NCBI GenBank assembly: GCA_031772625.1
Contig: CM062820.1
Span: forward strand, 86,224,069-86,288,068
Reading direction: 5' to 3'
Source: Pinus tabuliformis
Lineage: Eukaryota > Streptophyta > Pinopsida > Pinales > Pinaceae
DNA length: 64,000 nt
Part shown: in pieces, positions 51,001 through 60,479 of the stretch
Layout: each line of letters starts with the position of its first letter
Position numbering within the stretch: position 1 is the stretch's first letter
The notes under the pieces: model-generated
The model's input: the letters and a program-made list of their open reading frames with translations, nothing else
What the model was told of the DNA's origin: nothing
Databases searched by the model: none
Translations under genes and position numbers: made by a program

Positions 51001-52264
51001 CATTTCTGATTTGAAAGTGAAGGAGTATTTGAAGGATCCAAGCAAGTTTGTAGTTGTTGTTGTTGAGCCTCAAACCTGCACCTTCCTATACACCCTCTCA
51101 GCCTTCTTTCTCCACTTACTTCATCCACCAAGCTGTTAAAATCATTGCATTATAGTCTAAAAAGAGCTTTTTACATGGTTTTCTGACTATGCTTATGACT
51201 ATTGTTTGGTTTAGATTTTTGTTCAGACAGCTATGGAAACTTGTCAGTTTCCGTAGCCAGCACAGGTTTCTGCAGTCAGCACAGGATTCCGCAGCTATTT
51301 TGTTAAAAGCTATGCTACAGGTGTCCTATGAAGAAATGAGCCACATGGGCAAGCTACAAGTGACGGGTACATGGAACGTGTCCCTTCAAATCAACCAAAT
51401 CATCCATAGAAGGTCACTGTTAACAAGGGTCAAAGGCAAAGCCAACCAAGGATTTTAGCGGTGGCACGTCTCTGTTTTGAGCACGTGAACATTTACGTGG
51501 CACAGTCCTCAGCCCACGAAGACACCGGCATACCTGGAGATCATCCTCGTAACCTGCTACCACTCCGAAGCTTTAATAGACATGATGATAGTTACGCTAG
51601 ATCTTGGCTGAGGAGATCTACGCGTCCTTGGCAACACAGTTAATAGCATAGGATTCAGTTAGTTAGTTTCGGTACTTTTTCATTATAAATAACGCGTTGA
51701 TGAACGCTGTGTAAAAAAGCTTTTGCGATGTAATTTTTGGAACTTTTTCTATTAGCACCCCACTGTACTTCGTTTTATATATGTTGTTGATGCTTTAATA
51801 CATGAGAAGACTACTTTGCTGAGCTCGTTATTGTGACTATTCGTTGACTGGCTGAGGTGGTAGAGGGCCCCTGCACACTAAAGCCCTGTATAGTTGTTTT
51901 CATTATGTTTTTGTCTTCATAATCATTAGCTTGTATATAACAGGTTGTTTAGATGTTTTTAAATTCACTACTATTTACATGCTCACTTCCGTTTTTATAG
52001 CTGTCAGCTGATCAATGTTTTTCTGCAGGTTTTCTTAGGTAGCCCGGGCAAATTTTCATCTTTTTGATAACTATTGACATATGAGATCATCTTGTCCTTC
52101 CTGCTAACTTTCATTTTCTAAAGTTTAATTCCAGCAATGTTATTTTTTTTCAAGTTGTGATTTGCTTATTTATTTTTCTGTTGCTTGGACATCATACTAC
52201 TCATCAGTTTATGGTTTCTTTCTATAGTCAAGTGACTCTATTAGTAAGAAATCAAAATATTACT
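48062..52264. other. Interior of the LTR element, no recognisable coding
   Basis: Short frames (49523-49822, 50302-50649 minus, 51189-51458, 51461-51643) carry no known domain. 51340-51720 has a different, CG-containing composition and a TATAAATA at 51685-51692, which might be a captured host promoter or exon, but nothing proves it. Confidence 0.45.
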
Positions 52265-52700
52265 TATTGTAGTGTGATTTAGTTATCATATTGCTTAAAC
52301 TCATTCATGATTTCTTCCCACAAGGTAGATTGAGCTGAAGGGTAAAGGATCAGAAGAGTTGAAGTAGTGTGATTAGTTTCCTTTTCTGCAATTTAATTTC
52401 TTGCCATCTAAGATATCATATTGCTTGACTTGTTCATGATTGCTTCCCACAAGGTAGATTGAGCTGAAGGGTAAAGGATCAGAAGAGTTGAAGTAGTGTG
52501 ATTTTTTTTTTTTCTCAGTAAAAACTAATTCTATTAAGAGAACGTATGGTACAAAAGAGATTACAAACAAGAGAAGCAAGAACACAGGCAGCCGGAAAGG
52601 ATAGGCTATCCACCTCGGCTCCTAAGAGAGAAAGAGAAGAGAGCAGGGATGAGCGAGAAGAAACAAGAGGAACAGAGGAGCAAGAACAGAACAGAGGACT

Positions 52701-53640
52701 CTACCCAACATGAGTAGAATCAACTATTCGACATTTTTTCCCTTTCTTTTTACCAACTTTGACCCAATCAAGAGGATTTTGCTGAGCTGGCATGATTTGC
52801 AAACTGAGATGTGCTGACGGAGAGGTCTCCTTGTCTGAATCCGAGGTGGAGGATTCATGATTCCTTTTCTGTGAGACTGGTGGGACGGACGCATCCACAG
52901 GACCAGTCGAGGGCGGATCCTGTGCCGACTCTTCTGCCAAACCTTCCTTATTCTCTTCCTCTTCATCCGTGCTGAAGTCAAAATCGTCCATGGGGGGAGG
53001 ATCGTGTGGCTTCCAGCTTTTGGATTTCTGCTTAGGATTGGTTTTCTTCTTTTGGGCTGGCATCGTGGGACAAGAGCTCTGAAGGTGACCTGTGTGATGG
53101 CAGTTTCGGCAGCGAAAGGCTGTGTTTTCGTAATCCAAAGTTTGAGTCCAATGGAAGTCTCCGATTTTGAGATTGATCTGGTCCGGGAGACCTTTGCTCA
53201 TGTCTATTTCTGCACAGATTCTGGCAAAGGTGTATAAGCCCTTTTCCCCTCTAGAGATATCTGTGTCTAAAAAGCGGCCTAGAGAGTTGCCAATCCCTTG
53301 GAATACAGCAAAGTGCCATAGATGCGCCGGGAGGTTTGGAAGTCTGACCCAGATGGGGAGTTTGGTGATGACTGCTGTGGAGGGATCGAAATCTGGGAAC
53401 CAAGGGGTGAGGAATAAACCAGCTGCACCCCAGAACCATGGGCCATCAGTTAAGGCTTTTTGATAGTCCTCAACGAAAGCAAACACTACAATGAAGAAGC
53501 CCTTTGAGCATAACAGAACCTTGCAGTTGTTGGTCCAGTTAGAGTGAATCCATCGAAAGAGGTCTGCTGTGCGTGGCCATAGCCCATTAAACCTGCAAAT
53601 AATGCCATGTTCTGCAAAGTGTTGGGTTTGCTCATCCAGC
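52701..53640 (-). pseudogene. LINE ORF1, 3' part: DUF4283 and CCHC zinc knuckle
   Basis: The frame is open on the minus strand from about 53640 (TLDEQTQHFAEHGIICRFNG, then WIHSNWTNNCKVLLCSKGFF) through the Met at 53486. DUF4283 motifs include FAFVEDYQKALTDGPWFWG, LTPWFPDFDP and PIWVRLPNLPAHLW. The knuckle CRNCHHTGHLQSSC fits CX2CX4HX4C. An acidic Ser-rich tail follows, ending GKKKGKKCRIVDSTHVG. DUF4283 plus a knuckle is the standard RNA-binding half of ORF1 in plant L1-type elements, acting as chaperone in the ribonucleoprotein. Without an N-terminal start in this frame it depends on the upstream part, which is one base out of phase. Confidence 0.85.
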
Positions 53641-53650
53641 GTTGGGTGTT

Positions 53651-54772
53651 TTATTTAATGGAGGGGGTTTGGTCCAGTTTATCCACTAGGAAAGGCTTGG
53701 GAGCCTGAACAGGTGGAGTTGTTCTCTTAGACGACTTAGCATGGACAACGTCCTTGTATGAGAATGCCTCAGCTGAGGATGGCTGTCCTACAGCTCCTCC
53801 TCTCAAACGAAGGGTTAAAGCAATGGAGGCATTTCTCTTAATGCTGTAAAAAGACAGGGGGCAAAGATCCTCGAGTTGTTTACCTTCGTGGAGAAGTCGC
53901 TGTGCTGCAGAGGGAATCCCCAGCTTGTGTTCCAGAGCCTGCTTGAGGTCTTGCACTTGATCCGACGCTCTCACCCATTGTAGCAGAGTTTTGCCTGAGA
54001 TAAGCTTGATCAGGATCTGAAATGAGGCAGAGAGACCAGAGTTCTGCTTGCCTCTGCAGATCTGAGACGAGAGGAGGCTGGAATTTTGAAGGGCCTTCTT
54101 TTCCTGTGTTTGCCGCAGGGGATTGTGAGGAGAAGAAGAGAGAGTCCTAGGGTCGTCGAATCTGTCATTGCTATCCGCCCAAAAGGGCTTCCAGATGCTC
54201 CGTCCAAGCTGATCCAAGAAGGTTAAAGATTTCTGAAGGTCAAATACAGAGTATTCGCTGTACTGGGGGGACAGAGAAGAAGCTAATGGAAATGAGCGAC
54301 CTTCCAGGGTGAAAAGTTCCTTCCCAAGAGCCTCCTGGGGAAAACTGAAATCATTTTCTGCTAATTCGTTCTTGGCCAATGCCTCTGCAGTCTGATGGGG
54401 GCAGCTGTAGCCAGATGCAGCGGCAGAGGGCTGAGAACTGGCGGCCCCAACGTCCATAGCAGAATAAATCAGCGGGAGGGGAGCTCTCGAAAGCTGCCTG
54501 AAGACATGCGGAACAGCAATAATCACATAGACCTGCAGTCCCTGACAGAGGTACGCTTCTCCAGCATCGGCAGGGCCGAGCAGGGGCCCGACGGCGGCCG
54601 AAGGAGAGGCGACGGCTGCATATCTTCTAGGATTCATCTTCAGGGCCGGAGGTCCGCTTCGTAGCTCAGTCATGAAAGAAATCTGGTACGCTTCTCCAGC
54701 AATGGCAGAGCCGAGCAGGGGCCCAACGGCGGCCGAAGGAGAGGCGACGGCTGCATATCTTCTAGGGTTCAT
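53651..54772 (-). pseudogene. LINE ORF1, 5' part: N-terminal repeats and ubiquitin-like domain
   Basis: 373 codons from the ATG at 54772. Residues 1-75 contain a tandem copy of a 45-codon unit (MNPRRYAAVASPSAAVGPLLG at residues 1 and 46). Residues 80-250 are low in known motifs. Residues 251-326 (54022-53795) form a ubiquitin-like domain of exactly 76 positions, gap-free against ubiquitin, with about 33 identities. It has FQILIKLISGKT, LGIPSAAQRLLHEGKQLED and the terminal LRLRGG, followed by Ala. Positions equal to K6, K11, K27, K33 and K48 are Lys, I44 is Leu and K63 is Arg. Such a tail could be cut by deubiquitinases. The frame ends with a stop at 53651; a single shift near 53645 separates it from the DUF4283 part. 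The shift may be decay or programmed; decay is simpler. Confidence 0.85.
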
Positions 54773-54782
54773 CTTCGGGGCC
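54551..54782. repeat. 135-bp tandem repeat at the LINE 5' end
   Basis: GGTACGCTTCTCCAGCA, the GCCGAGCAGGGGCCC phrase and CATATCTTCTAGG occur at 54551-54647 and again at 54686-54782. The spacing is 135 bp (45 codons), so the ORF1 frame is kept and the ATG is duplicated. Confidence 0.9.
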
Positions 54783-54960
54783 GGGGAGAAGTCCGAAAAG
54801 TAGCAAGTTGCATTTCGAGTTGAAGTAGTGTGATTAGTTTCCTTTCTGCAATTTAATTTCTTGCCATCTAGATATCATATTGCTTGACTTGTTCATGATT
54901 GCTTCCCACAAGGTAGATTGAGCTGAAGGGTAAAGGATCTGAAGAGTTGAAGTAGTGTGA

Positions 54961-55551
54961 ATTAGTTGCTTTGCTTTTAGTTTGAGTTGCTTTAAGTTCA
55001 GTTTTTACTTTCTTTTTCATTCAGCAACAAGGATACTGGGCCATTGTCATTAGTTCACTGTTTAATACATTGATTTCCTCTTAAGAATTGATTTCATTAC
55101 AGTTGTTTTAAAGCTTTCTTTTTTAGCACTTTTAAGTTTTGAAAAATCACTGTAGAAATCACCATCACCATCCATACTTAACTTTCATTTTCGCCATCAC
55201 ATATTAGGGAAAGATAAATCCAAAAACAAACTAAAAAACTCAAAAACGACAAAAGACTAAGGAAATGGTTATCTAGTACATATAGTACACTTCACTTCGT
55301 CAGTTTACGAACCCCGGATTGACATTTTAAATAGCAATTTAGAACACACTAAATTGACCAAACAGCTGTTGCCCCAGTTGTGGTATTAAAACTCATTATA
55401 GTCTCTGTCTACATATATATACATTGCTTCCTTGATTCATTTGCTACACATTTATAAAGGATATTGCTAAGTACTGTGAGTGATATTAATTTTCTGTGTT
55501 GAGTAGTAGTTGTGTTCAATTTTTAAGGTGTAATTCTGTTAGTAAAAAAAA
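54961..55551. other. LTR-element interior, no coding seen
   Basis: AT-rich. A possible TATA-like run (ATATATATACATTG) is near 55411. Nothing is supported. Confidence 0.4.
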
Positions 55552-56280
55552 AATGGCCAGAATCAATGAAGTATTAGAGTTCCTCAAAACTCTCATATTG
55601 TATGCTACTCATGATACATTAAAATTCAGCAAAGTTTGTCTCACAAAAATTCAGATCTGTCCACAAAATGCACAAGAGAAAATTGATTTTTTGCAACTCG
55701 AATCCCAGCTACAGCAAGAAGAACTAAAACAGAGGAGTCATCATTTTGAACCTGTTTCAGTTTAGAAGATTGAAACGGACCCCCATAAAGCAGCAAGGTT
55801 ACATGCAGATGCAGAAACTTAGTCTGCAGTTCCCAAGCCCATCTTCAGACCTTGGGAACAACTTGTCCACAACAAGCATAGAACTGGTCTTGGATATGAC
55901 AAGGACTTGTCCTTTCATATTCAAGACTACTCAAAGCCCATTCACTTTCAGAGTGCTGGATTCCTTCATGATAGTTCACATCCAGCTGTTCCAGATTTTG
56001 CCCCTCTTCCACAGCAACAACAACAACAACAACAGATCATGAAATGCCAACACTATGACCGACCATTTGAAAGATCATTGTTTTGATCTTCATCCATGTA
56101 AGCTCTGTCATAAAACCACCCATTCTTCAAACAGATGCTTCAGAAACAAACTTCCTGCAAGAACAAATATTCATCTTGGATGGATCGCTTCTTGGCAATG
56201 GGCATCAACAACCAAGAAGATATCCCAAACACATGTCAGAACGTGTCCAAAGTATTGAACAATCTTGCAGTTGAGTGAAA
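55552..56280 (+). pseudogene. Gag-like relic with two CCHC knuckles
   Basis: The frame begins MARINEVLEFLKTLILYATH, with a Gln-rich coiled stretch (DFLQLESQLQQEELKQ). It shifts to read AVPKPIFRPWEQLVHNKHRT, GLGYDKDLSFHIQDYSKPIH and a (Q)8 run, then two knuckles. The first, near 56040, has the spacing CX3XX4HX4C with the second Cys replaced by Tyr. The second is CKLCHKTTHSSNRC (56095-56136). This is the nucleocapsid layout of plant LTR-element Gag. It has at least two shifts and several stops. No protease or pol follows before the 3' LTR. Confidence 0.6.
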
Positions 56281-56399
56281 TGATGGTCATCTACAAGCTT
56301 CAAAGTCACATCAAGCGAGCCTCAGCCACAACCTGCCACACCAGTTTCAGAGTTGTAGCCAAAAACAAAGATGCTCGTGAACATGCCCTCAGTGGGTAA

Positions 56400-56740
56400 T
56401 CTGGGACACTTCCTCTAGAAGAAGGCTTCAGCTTCTTGCCAGTTTTGGAAGAATTCCAAGAGCAAGATTGAGAACACTTCCTCTAGCAGAAGACTCCATC
56501 TTCTTGCCAGTTTTGGAAGAGTTCCAGGAATTGCATTAAGCATTCCAGAGTTGGTGGTAATCCTTAAACCATCACAGGTTGAGACTTCCCTTTTCAGGTT
56601 GAAGTTCTTCCTTTTATGTGGAGTGAGACCTCCCTTTATTGGTTGAAGGTTTCCCTCTTCAAAACAATAGGAGCACTTCCTCTAGCAGAAGACTTCAGCT
56701 TCTTGCCAGTTTTGGAAGAGTTCCGGGAATTGCACTAAGC
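56400..56740. repeat. Direct repeats in the 3' untranslated part
   Basis: CACTTCCTCTAG(A/C)AGAAG, then CTTGCCAGTTTTGGAAGA(A/G)TTCC, is present at 56408, 56473 and 56672, separated by GGTTGA(G/A)-containing spacers. Confidence 0.75.
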
Positions 56741-56882
56741 GTTCGAGTGTTGGTGGTCATCCTTAAACCACCGCCCTTTATACCAACATTTCAGAGAGCA
56801 CATTAACCCTAGTGCTGCCATGCATTTTTGCACATTTTGTATTACAGCTCTCTTCTTGGACTCATACATAACCCTTCGGATT

Positions 56883-56893
56883 AAGGGGGGGAA
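56883..56893 (+). other. Polypurine tract
   Basis: AAGGGGGGGAA directly before the 3' LTR. Confidence 0.85.
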
Positions 56894-57078
56894 TGTTGGA
56901 CACCTAATCCTCAATGGGTTAGTGTGGAAGCCAAATAGACAAAAGGAGTCCAAGAGACCTTGGGATGTGAAACCCAACGGTCACATATTGTACTATAAAT
57001 GTAAATAATTTGTTAATAAAAGTTGCACTCTCATGTTTTATCTTTCATATTTCTCTTGATGTCCATGTGTGTTTAACA
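56894..57078 (+). repeat. 3' LTR, 185 bp
   Basis: Same length and termini as the 5' LTR. Confidence 0.95.
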
Positions 57079-57083
57079 GATGG

Positions 57084-58599
57084 CAATAAAGTGTTGCAGG
57101 TCCCAACCTTCTAAAGGTCCTTCGATATGTTCCATGAATGTTTTTAAGTTATGTCAAAGGGGAATCAGGAAGGACGACTAGAATTGGAAATATAAAGGGA
57201 TAGAATGGGGTTTGTTAAAGAAATGGTATTAAGAGAATATAGAGATTTCTCCAAAACAATTTAAACTGGACCTGTTCTTCCTCCTTTCAATGGTGACAAA
57301 ACCCTCATTTTTCACAAGGCATATCCTCTGATTTCGTGGTCCCTTTGATGATCCAGATTTATACAGGAATGCAATAAAGTACAGAAATAACCATAAATAT
57401 AGAGATGCAACTAAAATAATACTTCATTTCATTACTGTAAAATACTGAAATATGCTTACAAACATAAATGGAAATAAACCAGCTAGGGCAATGGTAGCTT
57501 ATCTCTGAGAAGGGATGTGGTGGCTAAATGGCTCTGAACTATGTTACAATGAGGCTCGAAGGGCTTTTTATTGTTTAGAAACAATGGAAAACCTAAATAT
57601 CCAAAAATCTAACCCTAGGAGATGAAACGCCAAACTATGGGCCCCGTTTTGGGTAAATTGGTACATCAACTTCCTGGGGTCGTAACTCTGGCATACGATC
57701 CTTGTTTGACACGCACAATAGCTCGTTAGAAATATCTATGCAAGGACTGCAACTTTGGAAAGAGAAACATTGGTTGATGGAGCCATTCTGCTCCCATATT
57801 TCACAAAAAAAGTCGTTTAGGGCCTCAAAATGGCTCCGGAAGTTCAGGACCTGAAAAACTGCTAAAAATAGTAAATTGTGCTACAAATAAGGAAACTGAA
57901 AAATTGAAAGAGAAAGTTGTGGGGGTCCAAGTGGGATAGGAGGGTGTCCACCAACATCCACCTGGATCATTTGAGGAGTTCCATATATCGTTGTAAAGAT
58001 TATTCCGATCCCTATCCAATGGAGAGGGTCCAATTTAGCTTTAAGAGCTTTTGTGGCTTGGAAGATGGCTGCAAAATTTTCTACTCTTTTGCACTTTGGG
58101 TAGCTTGAAAATACTTTTTGCAGTGAGTGACAACAGCTATTATGCCAAATGAAAAGCTCAATATGCTAACAATATTGGATATGATCGAGAGGTAAGTGTA
58201 GAAATATTCCTTATAATTTCACTAATCATGAAATGATTCTCCTCTGGTTAATGTAAATCTCAAAGTAGGGTGTGACATAACTCCTTATACGTGGCAAAGA
58301 TATTTAGCAATTCAAGGAGGATAATCCTTGGTATCTTTTTCTCATGGGAGGATGTTTTGTATGGTAAATATTAAGTATCGTGTATGCCACTTTATTTTCA
58401 AACAATCACATATAGGAGGATATTTTTTGTAGCAAATATTAAGTACCATGTAGTAATCTTACTTTGACATTTTATCTATTAAATGTTACTTCTTTTCAAT
58501 CGAAATGATAAAATGTAAAGATAATGAACTAATCATAGACTTACTATAAAATTATTAATATTTACCTATTTCTTACTACCTTCCAAACCTTCTTTCCTC
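57084..58599. other. Intergenic DNA right of the LTR element
   Basis: 57600-58130 is more GC-rich than its surroundings and reads like the promoter or LTR of an unidentified element, but no second copy is in the window. No gene is supported. Confidence 0.35.
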
Positions 58600-59245
58600 A
58601 CCTTATTAAAAGTTCCCTTGATGTGTTCCACACCTTTTCAAGAGTTCCTTTGATGTGATTTTTCCTTTGTTGAGTTTTTTCGAATTCTCAATACCATGTG
58701 TACATGATAGAGTGTTTGTCAACCACCACCTAAAATTTCTTTCATCGCCTTCGCAACAATTTCTATGATGTTTAACTAATTTTTTTATTGTGTTTGATTT
58801 CTACATACCCAAAAAGTCATAGAAAATAAATTTCAATTAAATTTGTGTGATAACAATATTACGATTTGTTACCCCATATGGGGTATCTAACATGACCTTC
58901 CCACACAATGCTACCATCAATCAGTCACCAACGAGTGTTCCTCCTTGAGATGCTTGAGAAAGTGGTTGGAAGTTGTGTGATTCCATAACATGCAGACGCT
59001 TTGGTACATAAGTGGGAAATTTCAAATCATTATGGACTTAACTATTGCTTCCATCGACCTTGAAGCATGATTTTGAATTTTCCTTTAAACTCATTTAGTC
59101 ACTATTGTGATGGTCATAAGAGGAAGAATTCATGGTTATAAAAATTTTGGTCTCTCACCTTGTTGATAAAGTGCCTCACCCCTCTCTATAATTTGGTTTT
59201 TATAGTCAGCTTCAATTTTCTATCAGTGTATGTATTCTTAATCTA
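58600..59245 (-). repeat. Dispersed repeat D, inverted copy
   Basis: The minus strand matches 28950-29680 over about 600 bp, without the internal duplication of the forward copy. Confidence 0.75.
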
Positions 59246-59539
59246 ATATTTGTTAGTGGCCTAGAGTTAGAGATTCTCTACCCTAGGATGTTATATATCC
59301 TTCCCTAGTGTTGTAGCTGTTGCAACAACCCCTCCAAACTTTCTGAACCTTCAAAATTTTGGTGCCCCTTTACAATCCCCGTAGTTGTCACCTGTTCTTG
59401 GGACCTTTTTAGGAACCTTGAACCTTCTTCATCTCGCGAATCAAAACAAACCTTGTAAGCTAAAATATCATGACCCTCTGACCTAACCAAATTAATTATC
59501 AAGTCAAGTCACTAAGTCACAGTGAAAAGTTTGTGACTT

Positions 59540-60400
59540 TTCTTCCGCCATGTGACCTTGTGACAGTGCGACCTCTCTAGGTCGCAAGGTCACATGATCA
59601 CAAGTTTCATATCCATGCATTGTGCAACCGATGTGAGTTCATGACCCTTGTGGTTGCGAGGTCACAAGGTCGAAAAGGTTTGGAGACCAAACAAGTGCGA
59701 CCTATGAAACCCCACGACTTTGTGAACCCTTGAGCTTGCGAGGTCTCAGGGGTTGCAAACACATGAAATCATACTTGTGTGACCCCTGCAACCCCCACAT
59801 ATGAAACCAATCTTATAAATATTTGGCCTCGCTAGTCGTTTGGGAAATTCAGCTTGGTCACATGAAAGACAAAGACGCTCGATGACTTGGAGGAGGTGCG
59901 CAACCATGTCAGGTAGGCAACTCTTCCCCTCCCCTACTAATCATTTCCTTTTGTCATTTGTCTCTCTCATCCACCCTGACCCTGCTCATTCCAGACTAAG
60001 GGTATTTTATCCAATTTTGGGTTCATTTTAAACCAAAAACCCTTAGCTCCTAATTAATTTGTTCCTTACTAACCCGTATGAGCATTTTCTTTAGCCATCC
60101 TCATGCCAAATTGGCCTGTGATCCCCGAGGACCAAGCCATCTGATCTTGAGAGGCCCCAAGAACCCATCTTGAGCTTCATTTCACTCATTGAATTGCCCT
60201 TGTGACCTCAAGACCCCTACGACCAATCCACATTTGTGACCTTGTGACCTATTCCCATTCACGACCCTGTGACCTTTGTGACCCATGAACTGTGCAACCT
60301 AGCTTTGGTTACTGGCCTACCACTCACCAAATCGCGTGCTCATTTGCCTGACCTCTGTGACCCCCTTATCCCTGCAACCTTGAGACCTGCCAAGGGAAAC
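59540..60400. repeat. GTGACC-rich degenerate repeat tract
   Basis: More than twenty copies of TGTGACC, TGCGACC or their complement GGTCACA/GGTCGCA lie here, often as TTGTGACCTTGTGACC. Some are arranged as inverted pairs (59555-59600). Between 59830 and 60180 the density is lower. Confidence 0.65.
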
Positions 60401-60479
60401 CTCTTCCTGGGATCTGGAAACTATAATTTATACTTGATAGTAGGATTTATTATTCATGTTATCTCTCTCATCGTGGGAT

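Larger units (their letters stand above)
52485..54835 (-). mobile_element. Half-LINE: ORF1-only non-LTR element (52504-54816) with 19-bp TSD
   Basis: A perfect 19-bp duplication GAGTTGAAGTAGTGTGATT flanks the insertion (52485-52503 and 54817-54835). Read on the minus strand, the element starts at about 54816 with a 44-bp leader, has ORF1, then a 200-bp 3' UTR with the plant L1-like end (CTCTTAATAGAATTAG, then a poly-A tail seen as T10 at 52504-52513). There is no endonuclease or reverse transcriptase frame between the ORF1 stop (52701) and the tail. The 5' end appears complete, so the loss of ORF2 is internal rather than the usual 5' truncation. It must have been mobilised in trans. It is younger than the LTR element it sits in. 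Confidence 0.9.
52265..54960. repeat. Tandem repeat of about 130 bp, three copies, one split by the half-LINE
   Basis: CCCACAAGGTAGATTGAGCTG, then GAAGGGTAAAGGATC and GAGTTGAAGTAGTGTG, occur at 52318-52374, 52447-52500 and 54904-54958. GATTAGTTTCCTTT(T)CTGCAATT occurs at 52372 and 54832. The LINE inserted at the junction of the second and third units. Confidence 0.85.
47857..57083 (+). mobile_element. LTR retrotransposon with 185-bp LTRs (element 47862-57078, TSD GATGG), no pol seen
   Basis: Two 185-bp LTRs (47862-48046 and 56894-57078) begin TGTTGGACACC and end GTTTAACA, with six substitutions between them by my count. The target duplication GATGG lies at 47857-47861 and 57079-57083. The primer site TGGTATCAGAGCAGG starts at 48047, and a polypurine tract AAGGGGGGGAA ends at 56893. 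The 8.8-kb interior includes a later nested half-LINE (52504-54816). The only coding trace is a Gag-like relic near 55550-56280. I see no protease, integrase, reverse transcriptase or RNase H on either strand, so this is a non-autonomous element of the LARD or TR-GAG kind. Confidence 0.9.

Noticed and set aside
54395-54664. 89-codon plus frame and others across the half-LINE
   Set aside because: Antisense shadows of ORF1, which has domains.
52485-54835. Idea that the 19-bp flank repeat is only the surrounding tandem repeat
   Set aside because: The element lies exactly between two copies of the 19-mer with a T-tail directly after one of them, and the next tandem unit continues unbroken after the second, as expected for a target duplication.
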